From CAZMLC01 sp964567125 (GTDB taxonomy: Bacteria > Verrucomicrobiota > Kiritimatiellia > RFP12 > UBA1067): a stretch of DNA of 21,846 bases. The DNA lies in contig CAZMLC010000050.1 in the NCBI GenBank assembly GCA_964567125.1, forward strand, positions 1 to 21,846, read 5' to 3'. The notes beneath the pieces were generated by a model. The model searched no databases, was not told where the DNA came from, and worked only from the letters and a program-made list of their open reading frames with translations. The stretch's first letter is position 1, and each line of letters opens with the position of its first letter. Of the stretch, positions 1 through 8,705 are shown piece by piece. Made by a program: the position numbers and the translations under genes.

Positions 1-1688
1 TTAAACCGCTTGCCGTCAGCCTGCGCCTCGCCGCGCGCAATCGCCGGACAGCCCAACTTGAAACAGGCGCCGCAGGCCTTGCACTTCTCCGCGCTGACTT
101 CATACGTCCCCGCATTCTGCAACTTGGCGGCAATGCGGCAGGGACCGTAGGCGATCACCACGGAGGGTTCGCTGGCATCCAGCGCTTCGGTTAGCGTCTT
201 CTCCAACGCCGCCAGATCGTAGACGTCCACGCGGTAGACACGCTTGAAGCCCATGGCCTTGGCCACCTCGGCAATATCCGTCACGGATGCGGCTTCTCCT
301 GTAATGCGCTTGCCGGAGCCGGGATTCTCCTGATGGCCGGTCATGCCGGTAATGCGGTTGTCCAACACGATGGTCGTGACCTTGCCGCCATTGTAAAGCA
401 CGTCCAGAATGCCAGTCATGCCGGAGTGGAAGAAGGTCGAATCACCGATCACGGCGCACTTGCGGCCCGGCAGCCCCGCCTTCTCCATACCGAAGACGTT
501 GCCGATGCAGGCGCCCATGCAGATCGTGGTGTCCATGGCGCTAAGCGGAGGAAACGCGCCCAGCGTATAACAGCCGATATCGCCCGTGACGGTGGCACCC
601 AGCTTGTTGAGCATGTAGAAGACACCGCGATGCCCACAGCCCGCGCACAGCACGGGCGGACGCGTCGGCAGACCTGCATCCGCGCGCTTCACGGCCTTGA
701 CCTCGACATCGCCCAGCAGCTCCTTGCGCAGCAGAGTCAGGCGCATGGGGTTCATTTCAAGCATATTGAGTTCGGTCTGATGCTCCACGCAGGCAATGCC
801 CATCGCGCGGATCTGTTCCTCCATGACGGGATCCAGCTCCTCCACGACCAGGACCTTTTCGACCTTGCTGGCGAATTCCTTGATCAGCGCGGTCGGCAGC
901 GGGTTGGAGAACCCGAGCTTCAGAACGGAAAACTCCGGGAAGACCTCTTTCACATACTGGTAGGTCACGCTGGCCGTGATGATGCCCAGCTTCGTATCGC
1001 CCATCTCCATGCGGTTAAACGCGGTTTCACAGCCATATTTGCGCATCGCCTCGGTGCGCTCCTGCGCAGCCAGACGCTGCGGACGCGCGAACATCGGCAC
1101 CGGGATATAGGTCTTGATGTCCTTGACGTACGGCTTGCGCGGGTGCTGCGTCGGCTTGAAATCATCGCCGACATCCACGATGGTCGAGGTGTGCGAGGTG
1201 CGCGTGTTCAGGCGGATAAACGCCGGCACGTGGAACTGCTCGGAGACCGCGAACGCCTCCTGGACCATGTCAAACGTCTCCTGGCTGTCTGCGGGTTCAA
1301 AGAGTGCGGCGCGCGCAAACTTCACCAGATTGCGGGAATCCTGCTCGTTTTGCGAACTGTGCATGCCCGGATCGTCCGCCACGATGATCACCATGCCGCC
1401 GTTCGCGCCGACATAGGTGTAGGTCATCAGCGGATCCATGGCCACATTGAGCCCCACGTGCTTCATGGCGGTCAAAGAGCGTGCACCTGCGATCGAGGCG
1501 CCGATCGCGACCTCCATGGCCACCTTCTCGTTCGGTGCCCACTCACAGTTGATCGTCTCTTTGAACTTTGAGACGTTTTCCAAAATCTCCGTGCTCGGTG
1601 TTCCAGGATACGCGGATGCCACCGTACATCCGGCTTTGGCTGCAGCCCAGGCAACAGCTTCATTGGCTGATAGTAATACTTTACTCAT
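1..1688 (-). CDS. iorA: Indolepyruvate:ferredoxin oxidoreductase, alpha (large) subunit, 3' end off the window
   Basis: Oxidatively decarboxylates indolepyruvate and other aryl pyruvates to the acyl-CoA with thiamine diphosphate (TPP), reducing ferredoxin; a cytoplasmic, oxygen-sensitive enzyme of aromatic amino-acid catabolism that pairs with IorB. Translating the minus strand from the ATG at 1688 gives 562 codons open to the window edge. Visible motifs are YPGTPSTEI at residues 27-35 (pyrimidine-binding domain), CAGCGHRG from residue 348, GDIGCYTLGAFPP shortly after it, the TPP/Mg motif GDSTFFHSG at 415-423 followed by VLDNRITGMTGHQ, and a ferredoxin motif with C536, C539, C542 and C547 followed by proline. 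Family members usually carry a second 4Fe-4S motif next, so perhaps 30-60 residues are missing. The start is backed by GGAGAG at 1694-1699, five nt upstream. iorB would be expected beyond the left edge (inference). No frameshift is visible. Confidence 0.94.
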   Translation of the reverse strand, partial: MSKVLLSANEAVAWAAAKAGCTVASAYPGTPSTEILENVSKFKETINCEWAPNEKVAMEVAIGASIAGARSLTAMKHVGLNVAMDPLMTYTYVGANGGMVIIVADDPGMHSSQNEQDSRNLVKFARAALFEPADSQETFDMVQEAFAVSEQFHVPAFIRLNTRTSHTSTIVDVGDDFKPTQHPRKPYVKDIKTYIPVPMFARPQRLAAQERTEAMRKYGCETAFNRMEMGDTKLGIITASVTYQYVKEVFPEFSVLKLGFSNPLPTALIKEFASKVEKVLVVEELDPVMEEQIRAMGIACVEHQTELNMLEMNPMRLTLLRKELLGDVEVKAVKRADAGLPTRPPVLCAGCGHRGVFYMLNKLGATVTGDIGCYTLGAFPPLSAMDTTICMGACIGNVFGMEKAGLPGRKCAVIGDSTFFHSGMTGILDVLYNGGKVTTIVLDNRITGMTGHQENPGSGKRITGEAASVTDIAEVAKAMGFKRVYRVDVYDLAALEKTLTEALDASEPSVVIAYGPCRIAAKLQNAGTYEVSAEKCKACGACFKLGCPAIARGEAQADGKRF

Positions 1689-1727
1689 ACCTACTCTCCA
1701 CTTCCGCAAACTGTAAAGAAAGAGTTT

Positions 1728-1756
1728 AGTATACCACAAATGGGAGGGTCTGTCAC
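1728..1756 (-). promoter_or_regulatory. Sigma-70-type promoter of iorA
   Basis: On the minus strand, GTGACA (1751-1756; one mismatch to TTGACA) lies exactly 17 nt from TATACT (1728-1733; one mismatch to TATAAT). TGG directly before the -10 hexamer forms an extended -10. Transcription should start near 1721, giving a leader of about 33 nt with the GGAGAG ribosome site. This is a sequence match only; promoter consensus in this lineage is assumed to resemble that of other bacteria. Confidence 0.62.
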
Positions 1757-1843
1757 GCAGCGTACCCCCTTTTCTTTATTGAAAGAGCCTCTTTTTACGT
1801 TTTATTGATGCTGATTCTCAATTTTTATTGACTCTGTGTAAAA

Positions 1844-1859
1844 AATAGCGAATGCTATT
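1844..1859. promoter_or_regulatory. Perfect 6-bp inverted repeat in the iorA / gene A divergent region, possible operator
   Basis: AATAGC (1844-1849) and GCTATT (1854-1859) are exact reverse complements separated by GAAT. The site overlaps a possible extended -10 for the rightward gene (TGCTATTCT, 1853-1861). An upstream TTGACT at 1828-1833 is 22 nt from that -10, too far for a standard pair. It could be an operator or a small hairpin; a 6-bp palindrome in AT-rich DNA can also be chance. A second weak hairpin, CCCTA (1892-1896) with TAGGG (1905-1909), lies closer to the gene. The rest of 1689-1961 shows no gene. Confidence 0.25.
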
Positions 1860-1946
1860 CTACATGTGATGCATCTGATAGGGTCTGTGTTCCCTAGAAA
1901 AAAGTAGGGTGTGTTTGGAAAATCAGGCAGATGTGTCACCCTGTTT

Positions 1947-1953
1947 AAAGGAG
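1947..1953 (+). promoter_or_regulatory. Ribosome binding site that fixes the start of gene A
   Basis: AAAGGAG lies 8 nt before the ATG at 1962. The frame is open further upstream, to an ATG at 1911, but that codon has no such site and would put 17 charged and polar residues before the signal peptide. The 1962 start is therefore chosen. Confidence 0.8.
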
Positions 1954-1961
1954 ATCTACAT

Positions 1962-4900
1962 ATGAAGCAGCTGGTCTTTTGCGCAACAATGCTCGTGATG
2001 GGCGCGCACATCCTTTCCGCAGATGTTCTGACGTGGCAGCCCGAAGGTACCGCGACGTGGTCGCCAACCGCAACCAATTGGCTCACGTCTACAGGAAATC
2101 GTACGGCGTGGATCGCCGGTTCTGACGCTCGTTTTACGACCAACGGATGTATTGTTGCAATTGACGGCGAAATCAACGCAAATGCGCTCCTTTTTGAGGG
2201 AACTGGCGTCACGCTGGGCGGCGCAGGCCGCCTCACGCTCACCGGATCGATCGTGACCTCAGCAGGGACAACCAACAGCATTTCAACGGAACTTTACGCA
2301 ACGCAAACCATTGAAAAGAGCGGGGCAGGCGCACTCTGCGTCGGTGCCTGCCTAGCCAGTTTACAGGCCACAGAAGGCACACTCATCGCAGCATCCTCGC
2401 AGCAGAGCGATGCGATGCTCACCGTCAAAAGCGGTGCGCAGCTGACCACGTGGGGTGAACCTGCTCAGGCCAATAATCTGCTGGCAAATGGCAGTTTCGA
2501 AAATTATCTGCTCAGCGCGAACTCGTGGAAATACGTCAGGGATGGCGCTCAGATCCTTCCTTGGGTTGTGACGGTTCATACACAACACGTTGGCCTTGTC
2601 TACCCCTCCGGGGGAACCGAATGGACCAGCGGCGGGTCGATCCCTCATGGTGTCCAGGCCTTGATTTTGCAGTACAATGGCCGCATCGAACAGACCGCCA
2701 CCGTCACGGAGTCGGGCTGGTACAGTGTCAGCTTCACGCACTGGATGCGGCGAGGCTATTATGAGCATGCGATTTACGTCTCGCTGGACAACACGATGCT
2801 CACCGCCGTGATCAACGATGCGCCGATGCTCTTCGCGAAGCGTTTTGTCAGCGTTCCCTGCTGGCTTTCCGCAGGCACGCACACACTCGCCATCCAAGGC
2901 GAAGGCGAATGGACGGATCGCACGTCGATCCTTGATCTCGTCTGTCTCGGACAGCCCTCATCGTCCACAGCCTGCGCTGCGTTCGGCGGAGACTCGGAGG
3001 TGCTTCTCGAAAACGGCGCTTCCGCAACGCTTAGCCATGCGGGCACGCTTTCACCTGCACGACTCGTTGTAGACCCTGGTGCAACGATCAGCGGCGGAGG
3101 GACGTGGAGTGCCGCAACGGATCTGACCTGGTATGATTTTACGACGCTCTGGAACCCGACTCCGGCAAACAACGTCAATGGTCTGCTGCGCATCCGCAGC
3201 GCGCTCTCGTCGTTGCCCATCACACAAGCTCGCCGTATCTGGTTCTCGGGCACCTCGGATTATACGCTGGCCAGCGCCACGCTGACCCTCACCAACAATA
3301 CGGCGGCAACCCGCACACCGCGCATCAGCGTCAGCGATAATCGGACCGTCACACTTCCCCTGACGCTATCAGCCTCGCGCACCAACCTGACCCTCGATAC
3401 GTTTGGCACGCTCAACCTGACCGGTGCGACGTTGGAATGGCTCGCCAACCGCCGTCTCAGCAAATTCGGCCCCGGCAAGCTACTGATGCCCAATACCGCG
3501 ACAAACCTCACGGGCGTTCATGCGATTTATGAGGGCGAAGTTGTCCTTCCCCACATCCAGGATGGTACCTATTATCTGCAGACGCTCCCAGGACGTTCGG
3601 GGACACTGCGCATCAACAGCCTGTTCCCCAACAACGGATCACTCAGTCTGGCCGGCACAGGTCCCTGCAAATTGACCACCGATCAGACCTCTGTGTTTTT
3701 TAACAATTCGGTCGCACTCATCGCGCCGAAAACCGAGATCGACGTGCCATCGAACAGCACAATGTCAATCATCCGCCTCACGGCCAACAGTACTTCGCGC
3801 GGCGTGCAGCCGTCCGATCTCATCAAATCTGGAGCAGGCCTTCTGGAACTCCGCAGCAATGGCTTTGGAACGGATGGTCTCGGCCGCACCTACGCAGGGT
3901 CCACCACGATCCGCAACGGCGCGCTGCGCATCCTCGGACACGATACGGGCAATTTCACGGGGACCATTGCCTACAACAACATTGCGGCAAACGCCACGGT
4001 AGGCGGCGTGCTTGGAAGTGGACCGCTCACCAATACTGTCCACCTGGGCGATAGCGGAACATTACCCACAGATGCCATTCAGTTTATCGTCTCGGGCTCC
4101 GGCCTCTATGTGGGTCACGATTTTTCCGTCAATAAAACGGGGGCTTCTGTCGCGTTCCACGTCACGAACAACACCACATCCACGATGTTCGGTGGCACCT
4201 TAACCTTGCATCAGGACGCGACCTTTGTCGGTCCGACCGCAACCCATCTGGCGCTTACGAAAATCGTCTTTGCCGATGACTATGAAGGCACCCATCGTTT
4301 GAACTTAGATGGCTTTGCGCTGATTCAAGTGGATGGTTCGTTACCCGCTACGATGGACGTCGATCTGGGTACACGCAGCCTGCGCATGGGCGCAAACACC
4401 ATCACGACTCCTTCGCTGCGCGATTTTACGGTCGGCACCGCAACAACGCCCGCAACGCTCGAAGTCGAGTTTGAGGCAGGACTGAACGATACACTCGCAG
4501 TGCGTACCTTCACGGTTAATAAACTGGCGTTTAAATTGCTCTATCGCGCAACGACGCTGAACTTCGTTGAACCCGGCACCTACACGTTGCTCAATTTTGA
4601 GTCCTTCTCCGGCGACGTTGCCAACCTCTCGGTCGCCAATCCTCAACCTGGATTGACCTACCAGTTTGCCACGACAGCTTCTGCACTCACACTCACCATC
4701 GGGGTTGAAAGCAGCAATCCCTTCTATTCGTGGATCAATCCCGCCAGCGGTGAATGGTTGACCAGCGGCAATTGGTACAACAGCCAGATCGCCAACACCG
4801 CGGATGCTGTGGCTTACTTCGGGTCTGTGCTCACCAATGCATCGACAATCACGCTGACAGAACCCATTACACTCTCTTCGCTCTATTTTAATCATGGTTC

Positions 4901-7855
4901 GTACAGCTACACCGTGGCCGGACAGTCGATCAACGTGACCAACATTGTGAATGAAAATGGTAACCATACCCTGCAAAGCGATATCACCAGCGATACGCTT
5001 GCCCTGAATATCCGCAAAGGCAGCCTCACACTGCGCAACGCGACCCTCTCCGCCACGGTCCAAAACAAGGTGGGCTCAACGATTCTCGCGAATGATGTGA
5101 CACTCAACAACGCTTTGGATGTCTCGGCTGGAGCGATCACCGTGACCGGAACAAATGTCGTAGTCGGAGCGCTGAGCAGTGGCGCAGGAACCGTTGCGCT
5201 CTCCGGCAGCGGCGCCAGATTGACCACGCTGCAAAACACCGCGACTGAACTGCAAGGCCCCCTGACCGGAACAGCAGGGACTTTTGTCAAAACAGGCACG
5301 GCAACGCTGACGCTGCGCACACCCGGCACGACCTTCTCCGGTACCACGCGGCTCGATGCCGGCTCGACCGTACTCGCAGGCGCTTCGCTGATGAACGGTG
5401 CCATTCTGAGCGATACCGCGACGCTCGAACTCCAGCCGGTCTCGACCAATGGACTGATGGGTTATTTCTACGCCCTTTCACCCACAACGAATGCCTTTAC
5501 CGGCCTGGCCACGCTGGATGCTATGATCGGCACCACCCAGCCGTCACTGATCGCACCCAGCAGCAGCGCCAGCACCAACTTTGACTATCCGCCTGCAACA
5601 GGATCGTCGGTCACGCTCCCGGCCCCATTCGGAGCCGGCGGCGCCAATCAGAACAACTTCACTGCGGTCTGGCGCGGCTCCATTACCCTCCCGGACTCCG
5701 GCCCCTATACCTTCGGCATCCTAGGCGATGACTGCTTCCTCTTTGCTATCGACAATCAGGCACTGATCAGCTCCATGGGTCCCACAAACAGCTACATGAC
5801 CGCAACTGCCACGCTCGATGCCGGACGTCACGATATTCTTATCGCGCTCGGACAACTCACCACAACGGTCGGTCTCCGCGTGCAAGTCAAGGCACCCAGC
5901 ATGGCCGCCGCACAGCAGCTGCCAAACGCCTGGCTCTCTCCTGCTGTCACAGTGCGTTCGGTCACGGGAAATGGTGTGTTCAACCTCTCCAGCTCGACAG
6001 TTTCAGCGCAGATCGGCAATCCCAGTGGAACGAATCAGCTCTCCGCACAACTCGCAGGCGTATCCGGCGCGCGACTCACCAAGATCGGAAACAGCACGCT
6101 GAACTTCGCACCGGCCACAGCAACCGCTTTCGCCGGATCGCTGGCTGTGCAGGAAGGCACTTTGGCGTTTACGACAGCCAACAGTCTCTCCGCTGACAAT
6201 CCACTTTCGATCAGCCCGCGCGGAACGGTTCTGCTCAACACCTCGCAGCGCATCGGCGGCTTAAGCGGACAAGGCACACTTGCCACCAAAGCCCGCATCA
6301 ATCTCCTGACCTTCACGGGCGATGCGGACAGCGGCATTTCATCATCCAAAACCTACACGCATCTCGTTGACTTTGCCACGAACAGCACGGCTCCGACCAT
6401 CAATGGCGTAACCTTCAACAATCGCGGTGCCTGGGCCTTCACACAGAACCCGCTCTCCAACAGCTGGAATGTCGCCGATGTTTCCGATGGCTGGGGCAAA
6501 ACCGGCGACGACACCACGCGCACGGGCATCAATGCATTGACGTGGGATTTCGTCTACAACAACCAGAACTGGTCCATGGAACTCTATGGCCTGACGCCGG
6601 GCAAGACGTACGAATATCGCTTCTACTACCGCAATTTCAAATACAATGATCGAACCTTGACCTTCAATTTTTACGCGGACAGCCAGCAGCTCGGCGCTAT
6701 CGTCTTCAATGCGGACAGCATCTCGAAAACCGAATACGGATGCCTCGTCGTGCGTTACGTTGCGCCAGCCAGCGGAACACTCCGTTATACCTGTTCCTCA
6801 AAGGTCAGCACGGACACCTGCCATCTCTATGGTTTTTCGAATGAAGAGATCCCCGATACGGAAGACGGTGCGCCTGTGCTCGTTGTAGCACCTCCGCAAA
6901 ACACGGAAGTCACCTTCGCCGGTGCGTTAAACGGAACAGGCAGCCTCATCAAACGCGGCACGGGCCATCAGAAATTCAGCGGGATCAACACCCTCTCCGA
7001 TGGTCTGCGCCTTGAAGCAGGCAACGTCTCGCTTTTACCCGGGGCACGTGTGCAAGCACCGGTCTGCGTAACCAACGGCAGCGAACTGCTTTTGCCAGCA
7101 GGTGCTGTCACACTCGGCGGACTCACCGGCAATGGTGCCGTACGCTTTACCAACGTGAGCACCAACCTGCTGCATGTGATGCGGTTTGACAGCATCACCA
7201 ACGATGCCTCCACGGGCATCTCCAGCAACAAGGTCTATACGCATCTGATTGACTTCGGACTTTATGCGCCCACGACCAAAATCAACAATGTTACCTTCAC
7301 CAAAGTGAGCGCCTCGATTACCAGTTGGGCGAATGGATATGGCTGGCAGAACTTCCCGTCCGGCACACACGGGGGTGGTAGCCTACCGACACCCTACGTC
7401 CCCACCGGCACGGGCATCTACACACTGCTCTACGCCATGAATTACGGTATGGTCAGCAACAGCTTCAAGCTGACCAACCTGCAAATCGGACATGCCTATG
7501 AACTCTGTTTCTACAGCAGACGGTGGCAGAGTTCCAACCTCGATCGTACGCAGACGCTGATCATTCAGGCCGGCGGTGTGACCACGACCAATATCTTCAA
7601 TCCCGATGCCATGGATCCCACCGCGATCCGCTACGCGTACATCGCGCAGTCCACGGAACTCTCGGTGCGGATCAACCCCAAAGCGCTCAATCAGACCTTC
7701 CACATCTACGGCCTTTCAAACGAGGATCTCGGTCTTGTCTCGACGGGTCCTGTGCTGGTACAAAACGAGAGCGACACCACCTTTGCAGGAACGCTCTCCG
7801 GTACGCAAACCTGGATCAAGAGCGGCACAGGCGCATTGGTGATGAGCGGCATCAA
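1962..7855 (+). CDS. Giant secreted modular beta-solenoid protein (gene A) with autotransporter-associated repeats and a PA14-like domain; 3' end lost in gap
   Basis: At least 1964 residues. A signal peptide (residues 1-20, predicted cleavage HILSA|D) sends it out of the cytoplasm. The body is low-charge, rich in T, S, N, G and A, and made of short beta-strand repeats with phrases such as LIKRGTGHQKFSG and WIKSGTGALVMSG, typical of autotransporter-associated beta-strand repeat proteins. Inserted are a probable galactose-binding-like jelly roll (about 185-345, beginning LLANGSFEN), a PA14-like domain (about 1164-1324; GYFY, then GPYTFGILGDDCFLFAIDN), and two copies of an unnamed module (about 1448-1632 and 1737-1925). 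W-rich solenoid-start segments occur at W25/W33/W40 and W924/W938. PA14 and jelly-roll folds often bind glycans, so adhesion or glycan binding is inferred. No catalytic domain was recognised. The last codons before the gap are mid-repeat, so the C-terminus and any anchor are unknown. Codons apparently continuing past the gap belong to unrelated DNA. Confidence 0.85.
6303..6857 (+). repeat. Tandem protein module, copy 1, within gene A
   Basis: Encodes about residues 1448-1632. Landmarks are GISSSKTYTHLVDF, INGVTF, LTPGKTYEYRFYYRNF and HLYGFSNEEI. The same landmarks recur in the same order in copy 2. Boundaries are approximate. I do not recognise it as a named domain; the alternating hydrophobic pattern suggests an all-beta fold. 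Confidence 0.75.
7170..7736 (+). repeat. Tandem protein module, copy 2, within gene A
   Basis: Encodes about residues 1737-1925, with GISSNKVYTHLIDF, INNVTF, LQIGHAYELCFYSRRW and HIYGLSNEDL matching copy 1 in order. Divergence between the copies is high outside these landmarks, so this is an old duplication rather than a recent or assembly-made one. Each copy is preceded by a GGL(S/T)G-G solenoid segment and followed by a TFAG-L-GT repeat, so the repeated unit is larger, about 280 residues. Confidence 0.75.
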
Positions 7856-7955
7856 NNNNNNNNNNNNNNNNNNNNNNNNNNNNNNNNNNNNNNNNNNNNN
7901 NNNNNNNNNNNNNNNNNNNNNNNNNNNNNNNNNNNNNNNNNNNNNNNNNNNNNNN
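7856..7955. other. 100-N scaffold gap between gene A and the LamG remnant
   Basis: Exactly 100 N, a placeholder length. The coding strand changes across it: gene A runs in from the left and a minus-strand gene runs in from the right, so both lose their 3' ends here. The flanks share no visible duplicate, so true missing sequence is likely and its size is unknown. Confidence 0.97.
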
Positions 7956-8519
7956 CGCACCTCATCGATCCAGCCGCTGAAAATACGCGCACTCCCGCCG
8001 CCGAAGCCACCCATAAGTAAGGGATCTGTCGTTGTGTATTGCAGGTTAGAAACCGCAGTCCCCGACTGCCATAGCGTATAGTCGACATAGTATTTCGTCT
8101 GCCGGTTCGTCCAACAATAGGTGAAGGCCAGATGATGCCACTTGCCATCGTCGACCAACTTGCCCGGAAGCCCATTATTCCACCCTGTGAAAGCAGCCGT
8201 GTTCGTACAATCAGGTTTCTGAATATCGTAGCGTACTTTTACAGCGCCATCGGGCGCTTCGTCCATGCCCCACGTCACCCCCGGGCCAGGAAGCGACGTG
8301 CGCTGCATGCCTACCACCAAGGAATACCGGCTCTTTTTATCGATCTTCACAAAGCATTCGATCGTCAGATTGGTCAGCCACAATGCGGGATTATTCGTAA
8401 TTATCCAGCATGTCGGCATAATTCCCGACCGCGCGATCTTGAAATTTCCAATACGCCACGGTCTCGGCCTGTGCCACCGCACAGACCATCATCAACATCC
8501 CGATTCGCACGTTACGCAT
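7956..8519 (-). pseudogene. LamG/concanavalin-like secreted protein, frame-broken and cut by the gap
   Basis: The minus strand carries AAGGAG (8526-8531), then ATG at 8519 and a signal-peptide-like start MRNVRIGMLMMVCAVAQA followed by ETVAYWKF, a common opening of LamG-type domains. This frame stops at TAA (8391-8393) after 42 codons. The domain continues in another frame from about 8393 down to the gap: NNPALWLTNLTIECFVKID, then DGKWHHLAFTY, YYVDYTLW and GWIDEV at the edge. Such domains are jelly rolls that often bind glycans or proteins. Besides the one-base frame change, the segment normally found between AYWKF and NPALxLT is only about 15-20 residues here, shorter than usual, which suggests an internal deletion rather than one miscalled base. 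It could still be a sequencing or assembly error in a live gene. The C-terminus is unknown. Confidence 0.62.
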
Positions 8520-8705
8520 AACACACTCCTTCTTTATGGCATCATCCTACAGCAAATCGAAGGAGGACGCAAACACCTCATTTTTGCCAAAGTTCCGTAA
8601 CGATTGCATGTGTTTTATACGGACTCTGTCTTCTTCTCGCTATTTACTGGACAAGACGCGGCGATTATCTTTCAATATATAAAACGTTAAGAGGAGTTTT
8701 TGAAT
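8520..8705. promoter_or_regulatory. Divergent intergenic region between the LamG remnant and gene B
   Basis: Short AT-rich spacer that should hold the promoters of both genes. AT-rich tracts at 8611-8620 (TTATAC) and 8676-8683 (TATATAAA) are possible -10 elements for the rightward gene, but no well-spaced -35 is seen, so no promoter is assigned. An AAGGAGG at 8560-8566 on the plus strand has no start codon at a usable distance. Confidence 0.35.
8691..8696 (+). promoter_or_regulatory. Ribosome binding site that fixes the start of gene B
   Basis: GAGGAG sits 9 nt before ATG 8706. The in-frame TTG at 8700 is only 3 nt away and too close, so the ATG is preferred. Confidence 0.75.

Noticed and set aside
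333..1571. Long open frame on the plus strand opposite iorA (412 codons)
   Set aside because: It lies entirely antisense to a clearly identified IorA, its protein is histidine- and arginine-rich with no domain, and it is explained by codon bias on the other strand.
7956..8081. Apparent continuation of gene A past the first gap
   Set aside because: The gap length is arbitrary and the downstream plus-strand codons read proline- and cysteine-rich noise over a good minus-strand LamG domain.
8391..8480. Programmed ribosomal frameshift in the LamG gene
   Set aside because: No slippery heptamer or following structure is visible, and the shortened domain points to deletion or assembly error.
8560..8566. 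Strong ribosome-binding-like AAGGAGG with a possible small gene behind it
   Set aside because: No ATG, GTG or TTG lies at a usable distance before the local frame stops.
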